Assembly: GCA_027486835.1 (NCBI GenBank)
Contig: JAIXOJ010000190.1
Coordinates: forward strand, 1-35,037
From: Chitinophagaceae bacterium
GTDB taxonomy: Bacteria; Bacteroidota; Bacteroidia; Chitinophagales; Chitinophagaceae
Direction: 5' to 3'
Length of the DNA stretch: 35,037 nucleotides
How positions within the stretch are numbered: position 1 is the stretch's first letter; each line of letters begins with the position of its first letter. Below the pieces are notes generated by a model. The model was not told the origin of the DNA and searched no databases. It worked only from the letters and a program-made list of their open reading frames with translations. The translations under genes were made by a program, and so were the position numbers. Shown one piece after another: positions 16,017-22,966 of this stretch.

Positions 16017-18683
16017 TTACTCCACCATCAATTGCTTCACCCCATATCCTTCCATATTCAGCCAATAGATTCCTTTTGCCAAACCTTGCAGGTTGATTGG
16101 AAAACTATTATTTCCAGTAGGGAATGTTTGCTTTTGGGCGAGGCAGGGCTTCCCTTCTGAGTTAATGAGTTGGTAATTGACGGTTTGCGGTTTTTTGAGG
16201 TGGATGGTTACTGTGGTAACATTGTGCGCAGGATTAGGGGTTATGGAGAATGGAGAATGAAGAATGGAGAATTGCACCGACACTGTTTTGCTGTAGCTAC
16301 TACTGCCGTCTTTGTCCACGCTTTGGAGGCGGTAGTAAATGGTTTTCTCTGGTAGGTTAGCCGCTTCAAGATCGGAATAGGTGTATTTTTTTGTTTCGGA
16401 ACTGTTTCCTGCTGCGGCTATTTGGGCTATGTTTTGAAAGTTCTCGCCATTGCTGCTGCGCTGCAATTGGAAGTAAGCCGTGTTCGTTTCTGTTGCTGTT
16501 TCCCAAGAAGTTACTACTGCGTTTTCTTTGGCTTGGGCGGTGAAGGTGGTGAGGGTGATGGGGGTGGGGGTGGGGGTGGTGTATTTGGCAACATAACTCG
16601 TATAGTCTGAGGCTGTTTTAATACTATAAATTCCACCGGTGAATACATTGCCACTTACATCACTAGCAAGTGCATAAATGGTATTTGAAAATGTAGAAGT
16701 GTTTTTTCCGCCTAATTCACTCCAACTACTACCATTCCATTTGGCTACATAGTTTTTAGCACTGTCATTTTTAAAAAAACCTGCTACATAAACATTGGAT
16801 TTCTTATCGATAGTGGCACTAAATATTTGATTATTAAATGTAGAATTGCCAGTTCCCCCCAATTCGCTCCAACTGTTACCATTCCATTTGGCTACATATC
16901 GCTTTCCATTACTATTGGTAAAATTGCCCATAGCATACAAACCGCCTGCGGCATCGGTTACTAAATTGTTGATGGTGTTATTGAAAGTAGATTTTAATGC
17001 CCCACCCAATTCCAAGAAACCACCACCACCCGCAGTGGAATATTTTGAAACTTTTTTGCTGTTTTCAACCACATAAATATTGTTATTCCCATCTATTGCA
17101 AAAGCACCATTGTAAGAAAAAAGTCCAGAATCGAGGGAACTCCAAGTTGTTCCATTCCATTTTTTCACAAAATAATCAGTTACTGCAAATACGTTTCCTT
17201 TTGTATCAGGGGTAAGAGTAAGTATTCTTCTGTTCCAAACACTATCAATAGCCCAAACCAACTCTTGCCAGCTAGTACCATTCCATTTAGCTACATAATA
17301 TTTGTTTTTACTGTTTGTAAAATAACCGCCTGCATACAGATTGCCTTGTGTGTCGAAACAAATAGAATTTACCCAACCATTAAATGTTGAATTGTTCTTC
17401 CCTCCTACCTCGCTCCAGCTAGTTCCGTTCCACTTGGCCACAAAGTTTTTACCGCTATCATTCGTACCCCTAGGTGCTGCATACACATTACCACTTGCAT
17501 CGGTAGTAACGCTATTGATTCCTTGAGGAAAGAGTGTTAAAATATCTTTCACACCCAACTCGGCCCAGCTATTTCCATCCCATTTGTTTACAAAAAAGTT
17601 GTTTACATTATTCTTGAATAAACCAGTAGCATAAATATTTCCTGCATTATCTGTAAGGATACTTTTAGTAGGAAAAAGGAAAACCCCACCCAAGCTATTC
17701 CATTTGTTTCCTTTCCAAAGTCTTACATATTGCGAAGACCCAGAACCTACTGCTACACAAATATTTCCATTAGCATCTACAGCAAGGTTGTTTATTTTAA
17801 CGGTGTTGCTGATATTAAAATCGGTGCTGTCTTTCCCTCCTAATTCGCTCCAACTATTGCCATCCCATTTGGCAACATACACTTTGTTTTTTGCGTTCAT
17901 AAACATTCCGCCAGCATACAAAATGCCATTTGCATCGATTGTCATAGCACTTATTTCAGCCTTAGAGAATGGATTGTTCGCACCATTTAATGCTATCCAA
18001 TTGCTTCCATTCCATTTAGTTATGTACATAAAATTGCTAGCATTGGTAAAAGCACCCGTAGCATATACATTGCCATTTGCATCTGCACAAACTATTTTAA
18101 TTGCACCATTAAGTACCGATGTGTTTGCCCCACCCAGCTCACTCCAATTGGTGCCATTCCATATTGCTACATATTGTTTACCACTAGAATTGGTAAACCG
18201 TCCTCCTGCATAGATATTTCCAGTAGGGTCTATGGCCAAACTATTGATTCCATTATTTAAAGTTGATGTGTTTGTTCCGCCCAATTCACTCCAACTAGTT
18301 CCATCCCATTTGGCAACATAATATTTACCATTGGCATTGGTAAACTCACCTGCCGCATACAAATTGCCACTTGTATCCGTTGCAATACTTGAAATGGTGT
18401 TTTTAAATGGCGAGATATTCTTACCACCCAATTCACTCCAAATTTTCCCATCCCATTTGGCTATATAACAATTGCCGCTATCGTTCTTAAATAATCCCCC
18501 TGCATAAATATTTCCTTTGGTATCTTTTGCTAGGCTATTTATGTTGAAAGGAAAAGCAATATAGTTGTCATAATTTTCCAAAATACTCCACTGCGCAATA
18601 GATTGAAAAGAACCTATCAATAACAAAATAACCACTATAGTTTTGGCTGCTGATTTTGCGTAACGTGCATATAATTGTTGCAT
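16017..18683 (-). CDS. Secreted YVAKWNG-repeat protein with T9SS sorting domain (13 repeats)
   Basis: The 888-residue product has a signal peptide (TIVVILLLIGSFQSIAQ) and thirteen copies of the 49-residue unit. Several copies are diverged: YVRLWKGNKWNSLGG, FFVNKWDGNSWAELG, and one degenerate copy, VSKYSTAGGGGFLELGG. The FN3-like linker (LTTFTAQAKENAVVTSW, IYYRLQSVDKDGSSSY) lacks the PPSLEGV insert seen in the gene at 14259. The sorting domain reads SITPNPAHNVTTVTI to GIYWLNMEG. The codons just before it are made of 7-bp repeats (16232-16275) that encode QFSILHSPFSIT. A TACGTTTG promoter element lies 31 bp upstream. The number of units differs among the four siblings (6, 7, 13, 13), as expected for repeat expansion by unequal recombination. 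Confidence 0.88.
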   Translation of the reverse strand: MQQLYARYAKSAAKTIVVILLLIGSFQSIAQWSILENYDNYIAFPFNINSLAKDTKGNIYAGGLFKNDSGNCYIAKWDGKIWSELGGKNISPFKNTISSIATDTSGNLYAAGEFTNANGKYYVAKWDGTSWSELGGTNTSTLNNGINSLAIDPTGNIYAGGRFTNSSGKQYVAIWNGTNWSELGGANTSVLNGAIKIVCADANGNVYATGAFTNASNFMYITKWNGSNWIALNGANNPFSKAEISAMTIDANGILYAGGMFMNAKNKVYVAKWDGNSWSELGGKDSTDFNISNTVKINNLAVDANGNICVAVGSGSSQYVRLWKGNKWNSLGGVFLFPTKSILTDNAGNIYATGLFKNNVNNFFVNKWDGNSWAELGVKDILTLFPQGINSVTTDASGNVYAAPRGTNDSGKNFVAKWNGTSWSEVGGKNNSTFNGWVNSICFDTQGNLYAGGYFTNSKNKYYVAKWNGTSWQELVWAIDSVWNRRILTLTPDTKGNVFAVTDYFVKKWNGTTWSSLDSGLFSYNGAFAIDGNNNIYVVENSKKVSKYSTAGGGGFLELGGALKSTFNNTINNLVTDAAGGLYAMGNFTNSNGKRYVAKWNGNSWSELGGTGNSTFNNQIFSATIDKKSNVYVAGFFKNDSAKNYVAKWNGSSWSELGGKNTSTFSNTIYALASDVSGNVFTGGIYSIKTASDYTSYVAKYTTPTPTPITLTTFTAQAKENAVVTSWETATETNTAYFQLQRSSNGENFQNIAQIAAAGNSSETKKYTYSDLEAANLPEKTIYYRLQSVDKDGSSSYSKTVSVQFSILHSPFSITPNPAHNVTTVTIHLKKPQTVNYQLINSEGKPCLAQKQTFPTGNNSFPINLQGLAKGIYWLNMEGYGVKQLMVE

Positions 18684-18713
18684 ATTTTATCTCTTTTAAT
18701 TTTATTTCTTCCC

Positions 18714-18721
18714 CAAACGTA
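18714..18721 (-). promoter_or_regulatory. -7 element (TACGTTTG) upstream of the 888-aa gene
   Basis: On the minus strand TACGTTTG matches the Bacteroidota -7 consensus TAnnTTTG exactly and lies 31 bp before ATG 18683. No TTTG is present at the -33 distance, so the call rests on one element. Confidence 0.45.
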
Positions 18722-18918
18722 TGGTTTGTATAATTATTATTGGAGAAAACCCTTGAGGGGGCGGGATGTTGATTTGAAAAATTTCCCACTCCAAAACAGT
18801 TTTTCCCATTCGTAACAATAATTAAATACCCATTCTTAGGTTTAAAGGTCTTTTTGTCTTTTTAATTTTAGGGAGAGTACTGAATGCATTGCCTCCATGA
18901 ACACCATTCCAGAACTGC

Positions 18919-19323
18919 CTAGCTGGCGAGGAACTCTTTTGCTGTAACAACAGATATTGTAGAATGTATAAAATCCTTTTTATTTCTTGTAATGATTAAC
19001 CCAATATTATTTTCAATGGCTGTATGATATTGAATGGCATCTTCAAAATCTTCGAAGTTGGAGGCAAGAGATAAGGATATGATTTTATCATTCGTGGGCA
19101 GTACTTCTACTAACCCTTTAAATTTTGTTATTACATTTCTAGCATCCCCTCTTAAATGTTTATAAAGGATATAGTGAACATTGGCAATAGTAAGTGCAGA
19201 AACGTACAGTTTTATTTGTTTCGTATCTGCCAGTGTAAATAATTGCTGTGCTTCTTCATAATAAAGTTCATGCCTATGAAGTAAATCCAATACAATATTG
19301 GTATCAACAAAACCTATGTCCAT
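18919..19323 (-). CDS. PIN-domain ribonuclease toxin (VapC-like)
   Basis: The 134-residue product has the PIN-domain layout: VDTNIVLDLL at residues 6-15 with acidic Asp7, helical EEAQQLF near 23-30, FEDFEDAIQYHTA near 90-102 with the second acidic cluster, and IITRNKKDF near 111-119 with the last Asp. Such enzymes are magnesium-dependent RNases that cut tRNA or rRNA and stop growth when freed from their antitoxin. The start ATG at 19323 overlaps the antitoxin stop by one base (TAATG), so the two are translationally coupled. The full length and acidic residues suggest an active toxin. The pair sits between two YVAKWNG-repeat genes. Confidence 0.88.
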   Translation of the reverse strand: MDIGFVDTNIVLDLLHRHELYYEEAQQLFTLADTKQIKLYVSALTIANVHYILYKHLRGDARNVITKFKGLVEVLPTNDKIISLSLASNFEDFEDAIQYHTAIENNIGLIITRNKKDFIHSTISVVTAKEFLAS

Positions 19324-19643
19324 TATGAATATTTTTTGGCTAAGTAGGAATAATAATCCTCATTCGAATACGCATCATCAGGAATTACTCCTGTTAAACT
19401 TTCTACTAACGGGCTTACCTCCATTTTCTTATGGCCTCCTTTTGCCAAAGTGTTCATCGGTAATTCTTCGCTTTCCGCTAAACTCGAGGTTTCTAGAATA
19501 TCAGAAGCCGTTTGATTGGTTGTTTCGGAATCGGTTATTTCTTCCTCAACATACACCAATGTGTGTACTTTTTTTCCAACATAGCTGCTGGGTATTTTGA
19601 TGAGTAAAGATGTACTATTGGGTATAAATATCCTTTCTATCAT
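19323..19643 (-). CDS. Antitoxin of the PIN toxin
   Basis: The 106-residue product starts at ATG 19643 (MIERIFIPNSTSLLIKIPSSYVGK). The beta-rich first 30 residues resemble the short DNA-binding or dimerisation segment of Bacteroidota PIN antitoxins. The middle is acidic and Ser/Glu-rich and probably disordered. The C-terminus, SLTGVIPDDAYSNEDYYSYLAKKY, is the likely toxin-binding segment and is typical of small partners placed upstream of PIN genes in this phylum. It is encoded first in the two-gene unit and overlaps the toxin by one base. A strong promoter lies directly upstream; the antitoxin would be expected to autoregulate it. Confidence 0.8.
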   Translation of the reverse strand: MIERIFIPNSTSLLIKIPSSYVGKKVHTLVYVEEEITDSETTNQTASDILETSSLAESEELPMNTLAKGGHKKMEVSPLVESLTGVIPDDAYSNEDYYSYLAKKYS

Positions 19644-19667
19644 GCGCTTTTATTAAAACTATGTTTA

Positions 19668-19699
19668 CAAATGTATCTACTGTAAATCCATTGGGCAAA
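19668..19699 (-). promoter_or_regulatory. Bacteroidota-type promoter of the toxin-antitoxin operon
   Basis: On the minus strand TTTG (19699-19696) and TACATTTG (19675-19668) are separated by exactly 20 bp, a full match to the -33/-7 consensus. The expected transcription start is near 19661, about 18 nt before ATG 19643. The rest of this 321-bp gap (to 19964) shows no gene or repeat. Confidence 0.8.
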
Positions 19700-19964
19700 G
19701 TTTATAAGGGGTCGTTTTTTTCATTGTTACTTGTTATAGTCAGAGCTCCATTTGATTCAATGATATCATAGGAATTATCTGTTTTATACCTATCACTGAC
19801 ATTTCTTCCAATTCCTATTCAATAAAATAGTCGTATCAAAAGTGGCTTTACCCTCTTGTAGGATATAACCTCAGAAAAAAAGAAGTAACAGAATCAATAT
19901 TAAAAAAATGATAACCAGCAAGAAACTAAGCACGTATTTATCAAACTTTCTGGCTATTATACCT

Positions 19965-21674
19965 TTACTCCACCACCAATTGCTTCCCCCTATATCCTTC
20001 CATATACAGCCAATAGATTCCTTTTGCCAAACCTTGAAGATTGATTGAAAAACGACTATTTCCGGCAGGTAATGTTTGCTCTTGGGTGAGGCACGGCTTT
20101 CCTTCTGCGTTGATGAGTTGGTATAGAATTGTCTGCGGTTTTTTGAGTTGGATGGTTACGGTGGTAGTGTTGTGTGCGGGATTAGGGGTAATAGAGAATG
20201 GAGAATGAAGAATGGAGAATTGTACGGACACTGTTTTGCTAAAGCTGCTACTGCCGTCTTTGTCTATCATTTTTAAGCGGAAGTAGTTCATGCCGCCGTC
20301 CTCGCCCCTATCGCCTACCGTTGAACTAATTGGAACATGAAAAGTGTATCGATTTGCTCCGTTACCAACAGCTTTCACGGTGCCTATTTCAGAAAACGCT
20401 TTTACGTTCTTGCTTCGCTCTATTATAAAATGACTACTATTTGTTTCAGAGGCTGTTTGCCATGTAAGGGTTATAAATTCACCTTTATTAGCTTCAGCAG
20501 GTTTGGCCGAGAAGTTGGTAAGATTAACTGGCGTCGGGATTGGATAGGTGTATTTGGCAACAAAAAATTTTCCATTGGCATTAGTGAATTTCCCCGATGC
20601 ATACACATTTCCAATTGAATCTGTGGTGAGGCTACTAATGATGTTGTTGCAAATAGTACTGTTTGTTCCGCCCAATTCCGTCCAGCCGATGCCATCCCAT
20701 TTGGCTACGTATTGTTTGCCTGTGTTGTTAGTGAAGTTGCCAGCTATATACACATTGCCTTTGGTATCTGTGATGATGGTATTTATTGCATCGTTAAACG
20801 TGGAGCTATCTTTTCCTCCTAGTTCTCCCCATACTGTGCCATTCCATTTGGCTACATATTCTTTTCCTTTTCCGTTTTTAATTGCACCTACTGCATATAG
20901 ATTGCCCTTATTATCATTGGCCAAACTCTTGATGTAACTATTAAAAGGGGAAAGATTCGTGCCACCAAGTTCTATCCATTTAGTGCCGTTCCATTTGGCT
21001 ACATAATATTTATTTAGGCTGTCCATAAAATTGCCCGCAGCATATACACTGCCAATTGCATCAGTTATAATATACTCAATACTATTATTTATTGTAGAAG
21101 TTTTTGTACCCCCCAATTCTATCCAACCTGTGCCATTCCATTTGGCTATATATGGATTGCCCGATAAATGCGTTGGCCCATTAGTAAAGTAACCACCAGC
21201 ATATACATTACCATTTCTATCCGCTGCTACACTGGTAATAATATCATTAAATGTAGAACTATTGGCACCGCCCAGTTCTGCCCATTTGCTTCCATTCCAT
21301 TTGGCTACATACCTATTTGCACTGCCATTGGTAAACCCACCTGTTGCGTATATATTACCTAATCCGTCTTTTGTTAATCTATTAACGCCACTATTAAATG
21401 TTGCGCCCGTGCCGCCCAATACACCCCAATTTGATCCATTCCATTTGGCTACAAAAGAATACCCCGTATTGTTGGTGAAAAATCCTCCAGCAGCGAGATT
21501 GCCAGCAGCATCTGTAGTTAGCGTTTGTATGTAATAATTGAAGGTGGAGCTATTAGTTCCTCCTAGCTCACTCCATTGGGCGATGGAATAGAAGGGAGTA
21601 GTGAAAAACAGCGCAATTGCAAGAATGGTGGTTGCCAAGTTTTTTAAAAAAACAGTGTGTAGAATTTTAAGCAT
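19965..21674 (-). CDS. Secreted YVAKWNG-repeat protein with T9SS sorting domain (6 repeats)
   Basis: I start this 569-residue product at ATG 21674 (MLKILHTVFLKNLATT). That places the signal peptide at the N-terminus (ILAIALFFTTPFYSIAQ). An upstream in-frame start at 21764 would overlap the 3' end of the nucleotidyltransferase gene and bury the signal peptide. Six copies of the 49-residue unit follow, then an FN3-like linker (PVNLTNFSAKP, NYFRLKMIDKDGSSSF). The linker carries an extra VGDRGEDGGM stretch that the two genes to its left do not have. The sorting domain reads SITPNPAHNTTTVTI to GIYWLYMEG and is nearly identical to that of the gene at 16017. The segment just before it, QFSILHSPFSIT, is again encoded by 7-bp repeats (20186-20230). 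Confidence 0.87.
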   Translation of the reverse strand: MLKILHTVFLKNLATTILAIALFFTTPFYSIAQWSELGGTNSSTFNYYIQTLTTDAAGNLAAGGFFTNNTGYSFVAKWNGSNWGVLGGTGATFNSGVNRLTKDGLGNIYATGGFTNGSANRYVAKWNGSKWAELGGANSSTFNDIITSVAADRNGNVYAGGYFTNGPTHLSGNPYIAKWNGTGWIELGGTKTSTINNSIEYIITDAIGSVYAAGNFMDSLNKYYVAKWNGTKWIELGGTNLSPFNSYIKSLANDNKGNLYAVGAIKNGKGKEYVAKWNGTVWGELGGKDSSTFNDAINTIITDTKGNVYIAGNFTNNTGKQYVAKWDGIGWTELGGTNSTICNNIISSLTTDSIGNVYASGKFTNANGKFFVAKYTYPIPTPVNLTNFSAKPAEANKGEFITLTWQTASETNSSHFIIERSKNVKAFSEIGTVKAVGNGANRYTFHVPISSTVGDRGEDGGMNYFRLKMIDKDGSSSFSKTVSVQFSILHSPFSITPNPAHNTTTVTIQLKKPQTILYQLINAEGKPCLTQEQTLPAGNSRFSINLQGLAKGIYWLYMEGYRGKQLVVE

Positions 21675-21738
21675 AAAGAGTACTATTTTATTTGAAAAGG
21701 TTGAATCTACTGTTACCAATCTCCCGTTGGATGGCTTT

Positions 21739-22371
21739 CTAAAAAGTAATGAATTGACTAACAATGGCTGCTTGAATACGCTGCTTGATTTTTTTAAGAG
21801 AGAGGGGTTTAATCATCTTGGGAGGATCCATTGCTTCGTCGATATCATCAAAATAATTCAATGCTTTTAGCGCAATGATGGCATTGGAATAACTATATTT
21901 TTGTTCGTAAAACCCCACCATTTGCGACATAGAAAGATGCTCCAATAAAAAATAGACATCGATAAAGTCTTTTAACCTTTTGCCGCTTTGTACAATGGCG
22001 TGCAATTTCATGGCGGCTATATCTTCTAATCCTAACATTCGGATTCCTTCTTCCACAATTGGAGGTTTAAGTAAAGGATAGTTATGACGGATGAAGTCTG
22101 TTTTTATGTTGTTAACCAAAGAAATAATGGTATTTTTTCTTTTAAAAATCTCATTATACTCATGCCGTTCTGCAATGAAAGGAATCAATTCTGAATCCTC
22201 GAATTCTATTGTTGTAAACAAATCAATGTCAATAGAATTCCTATGACCTAGTTGTAATGCCAATGCTGTTCCACCAACTAAATAGAATTCCTTTAAGCAA
22301 GGGAGTGACTGCAAGTCTTTGATAAGCTGGAAAGTTGCAGGCGCAATAATAAATGGGTCTTTATGAAGCAT
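21739..22371 (-). CDS. AbiEii/AbiGii-type nucleotidyltransferase
   Basis: The 210-residue product has the minimal nucleotidyltransferase signature: FYLVGGTALALQLGHRNSIDIDLF (residues 29-52, with the GG, Ser and paired Asp residues). Later conserved blocks are LGLEDIAAMKLHAI and GKRLKDFIDVYFLLE (about 113-143, with the Lys/Asp pattern). AbiEii proteins transfer nucleotides and act as the toxin of abortive-infection or toxin-antitoxin systems; the relatives best studied add nucleotides to tRNA. Its start overlaps the small upstream gene by 11 bp, which fits a coupled pair in which the upstream gene plays the antitoxin or partner role. All catalytic residues I can place are present. Confidence 0.88.
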   Translation of the reverse strand: MLHKDPFIIAPATFQLIKDLQSLPCLKEFYLVGGTALALQLGHRNSIDIDLFTTIEFEDSELIPFIAERHEYNEIFKRKNTIISLVNNIKTDFIRHNYPLLKPPIVEEGIRMLGLEDIAAMKLHAIVQSGKRLKDFIDVYFLLEHLSMSQMVGFYEQKYSYSNAIIALKALNYFDDIDEAMDPPKMIKPLSLKKIKQRIQAAIVSQFITF

Positions 22372-22615
22372 ATAATAGGTCTGATTGTAAAAAAAGTTTG
22401 CAGAAATCTTTATCTCTCTGATCTAACTGAGCACTCCATTCTAACGTTGACATGATTTTAGAAAGCGGGTAATACGCCATCATTTGTCTCCATTCTTTGA
22501 GATTGCCCATCTGTAAAATTCTTTCAATCACAATCTTATACGACTTGTCATAATTAAAAGTGTCTAAGTCATACTCCCACAAGAGTGCGCTGTTGATTAT
22601 AGATGGTCTTCTCAT
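22361..22615 (-). CDS. Small partner of AbiEii-like protein (DUF6922-like)
   Basis: The 84-residue product starts at ATG 22615 (MRRPSIINSALLWEYDLD). A TTG three codons upstream (22624) is a less likely start. It has the pattern LLWEYDLDTFNYDKSYKIVIERILQMGNLKEW, seen in small Bacteroidota proteins encoded before AbiEii-like nucleotidyltransferases (DUF6922-like from memory, not searched). The fold is probably helical with a winged-helix-like character. It overlaps the downstream nucleotidyltransferase by 11 bp. The likely role is antitoxin or regulator, by position. Confidence 0.72.
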   Translation of the reverse strand: MRRPSIINSALLWEYDLDTFNYDKSYKIVIERILQMGNLKEWRQMMAYYPLSKIMSTLEWSAQLDQRDKDFCKLFLQSDLLYAS

Positions 22616-22640
22616 AACTTTCAAACATTATTTAGCGTTT

Positions 22641-22648
22641 CAAATATA
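22641..22648 (-). promoter_or_regulatory. -7 element (TATATTTG) of the AbiEii pair
   Basis: On the minus strand TATATTTG matches TAnnTTTG exactly, 25 bp before ATG 22615. No TTTG lies at the -33 distance. It supports 22615 rather than an upstream start. Confidence 0.5.
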
Positions 22649-22802
22649 GCCTTGTTAACCATTAAAATCCGATGCTAATACCGCTTGCCAATAGAGCTAA
22701 AAATCTATTTACACTCATTTATTACCAAACAGTGTTTCTGATTGCAAAGGCGTTCCTAAAACCTACTAAGGATTAGAAATGGTTGCTTCAATCTTAGTTA
22801 AC

Positions 22803-22912
22803 TTCTGTATAACTATTAGCAAACTGTCGCTTGCATCAGTAACAAGGTTTACTATTCAATAATTAAACGTAGAAGCGTTTGTACTACCAACACTGCTCCT
22901 TTGACTCACTGT
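22803..22912 (-). pseudogene. Decayed fragment of a YVAKWNG-repeat gene
   Basis: Read on the minus strand, this stretch translates as SSVGSTNASTFNY, a TGA stop, then IVNLVTDASDSLL. It aligns with the repeat unit SEVGGTNTSTFN-x-x-INSLSTDASGNLY of the neighbouring 909-aa gene. The nucleotides also match the unit (GCATCAGTAACAAGG, AAACGTAGAAG). One internal stop and the loss of both ends show it is no longer coding. It lies 55 bp after the stop codon of that gene, so it may be the remains of a further repeat gene or of a former longer 3' region. The rest of the gap from 22649 to 22966 holds nothing else I can identify. Confidence 0.7.
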
Positions 22913-22966
22913 AAAAAAAATGTAATCATTGTTAATAATTTATCCCTTCTGTAAATCCCTTTTTTA

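Noticed and set aside
21675-21764. 30-codon N-terminal extension of the 6-repeat protein
   Set aside because: It overlaps the end of the AbiEii-type gene and would bury the signal peptide that begins at ATG 21674.
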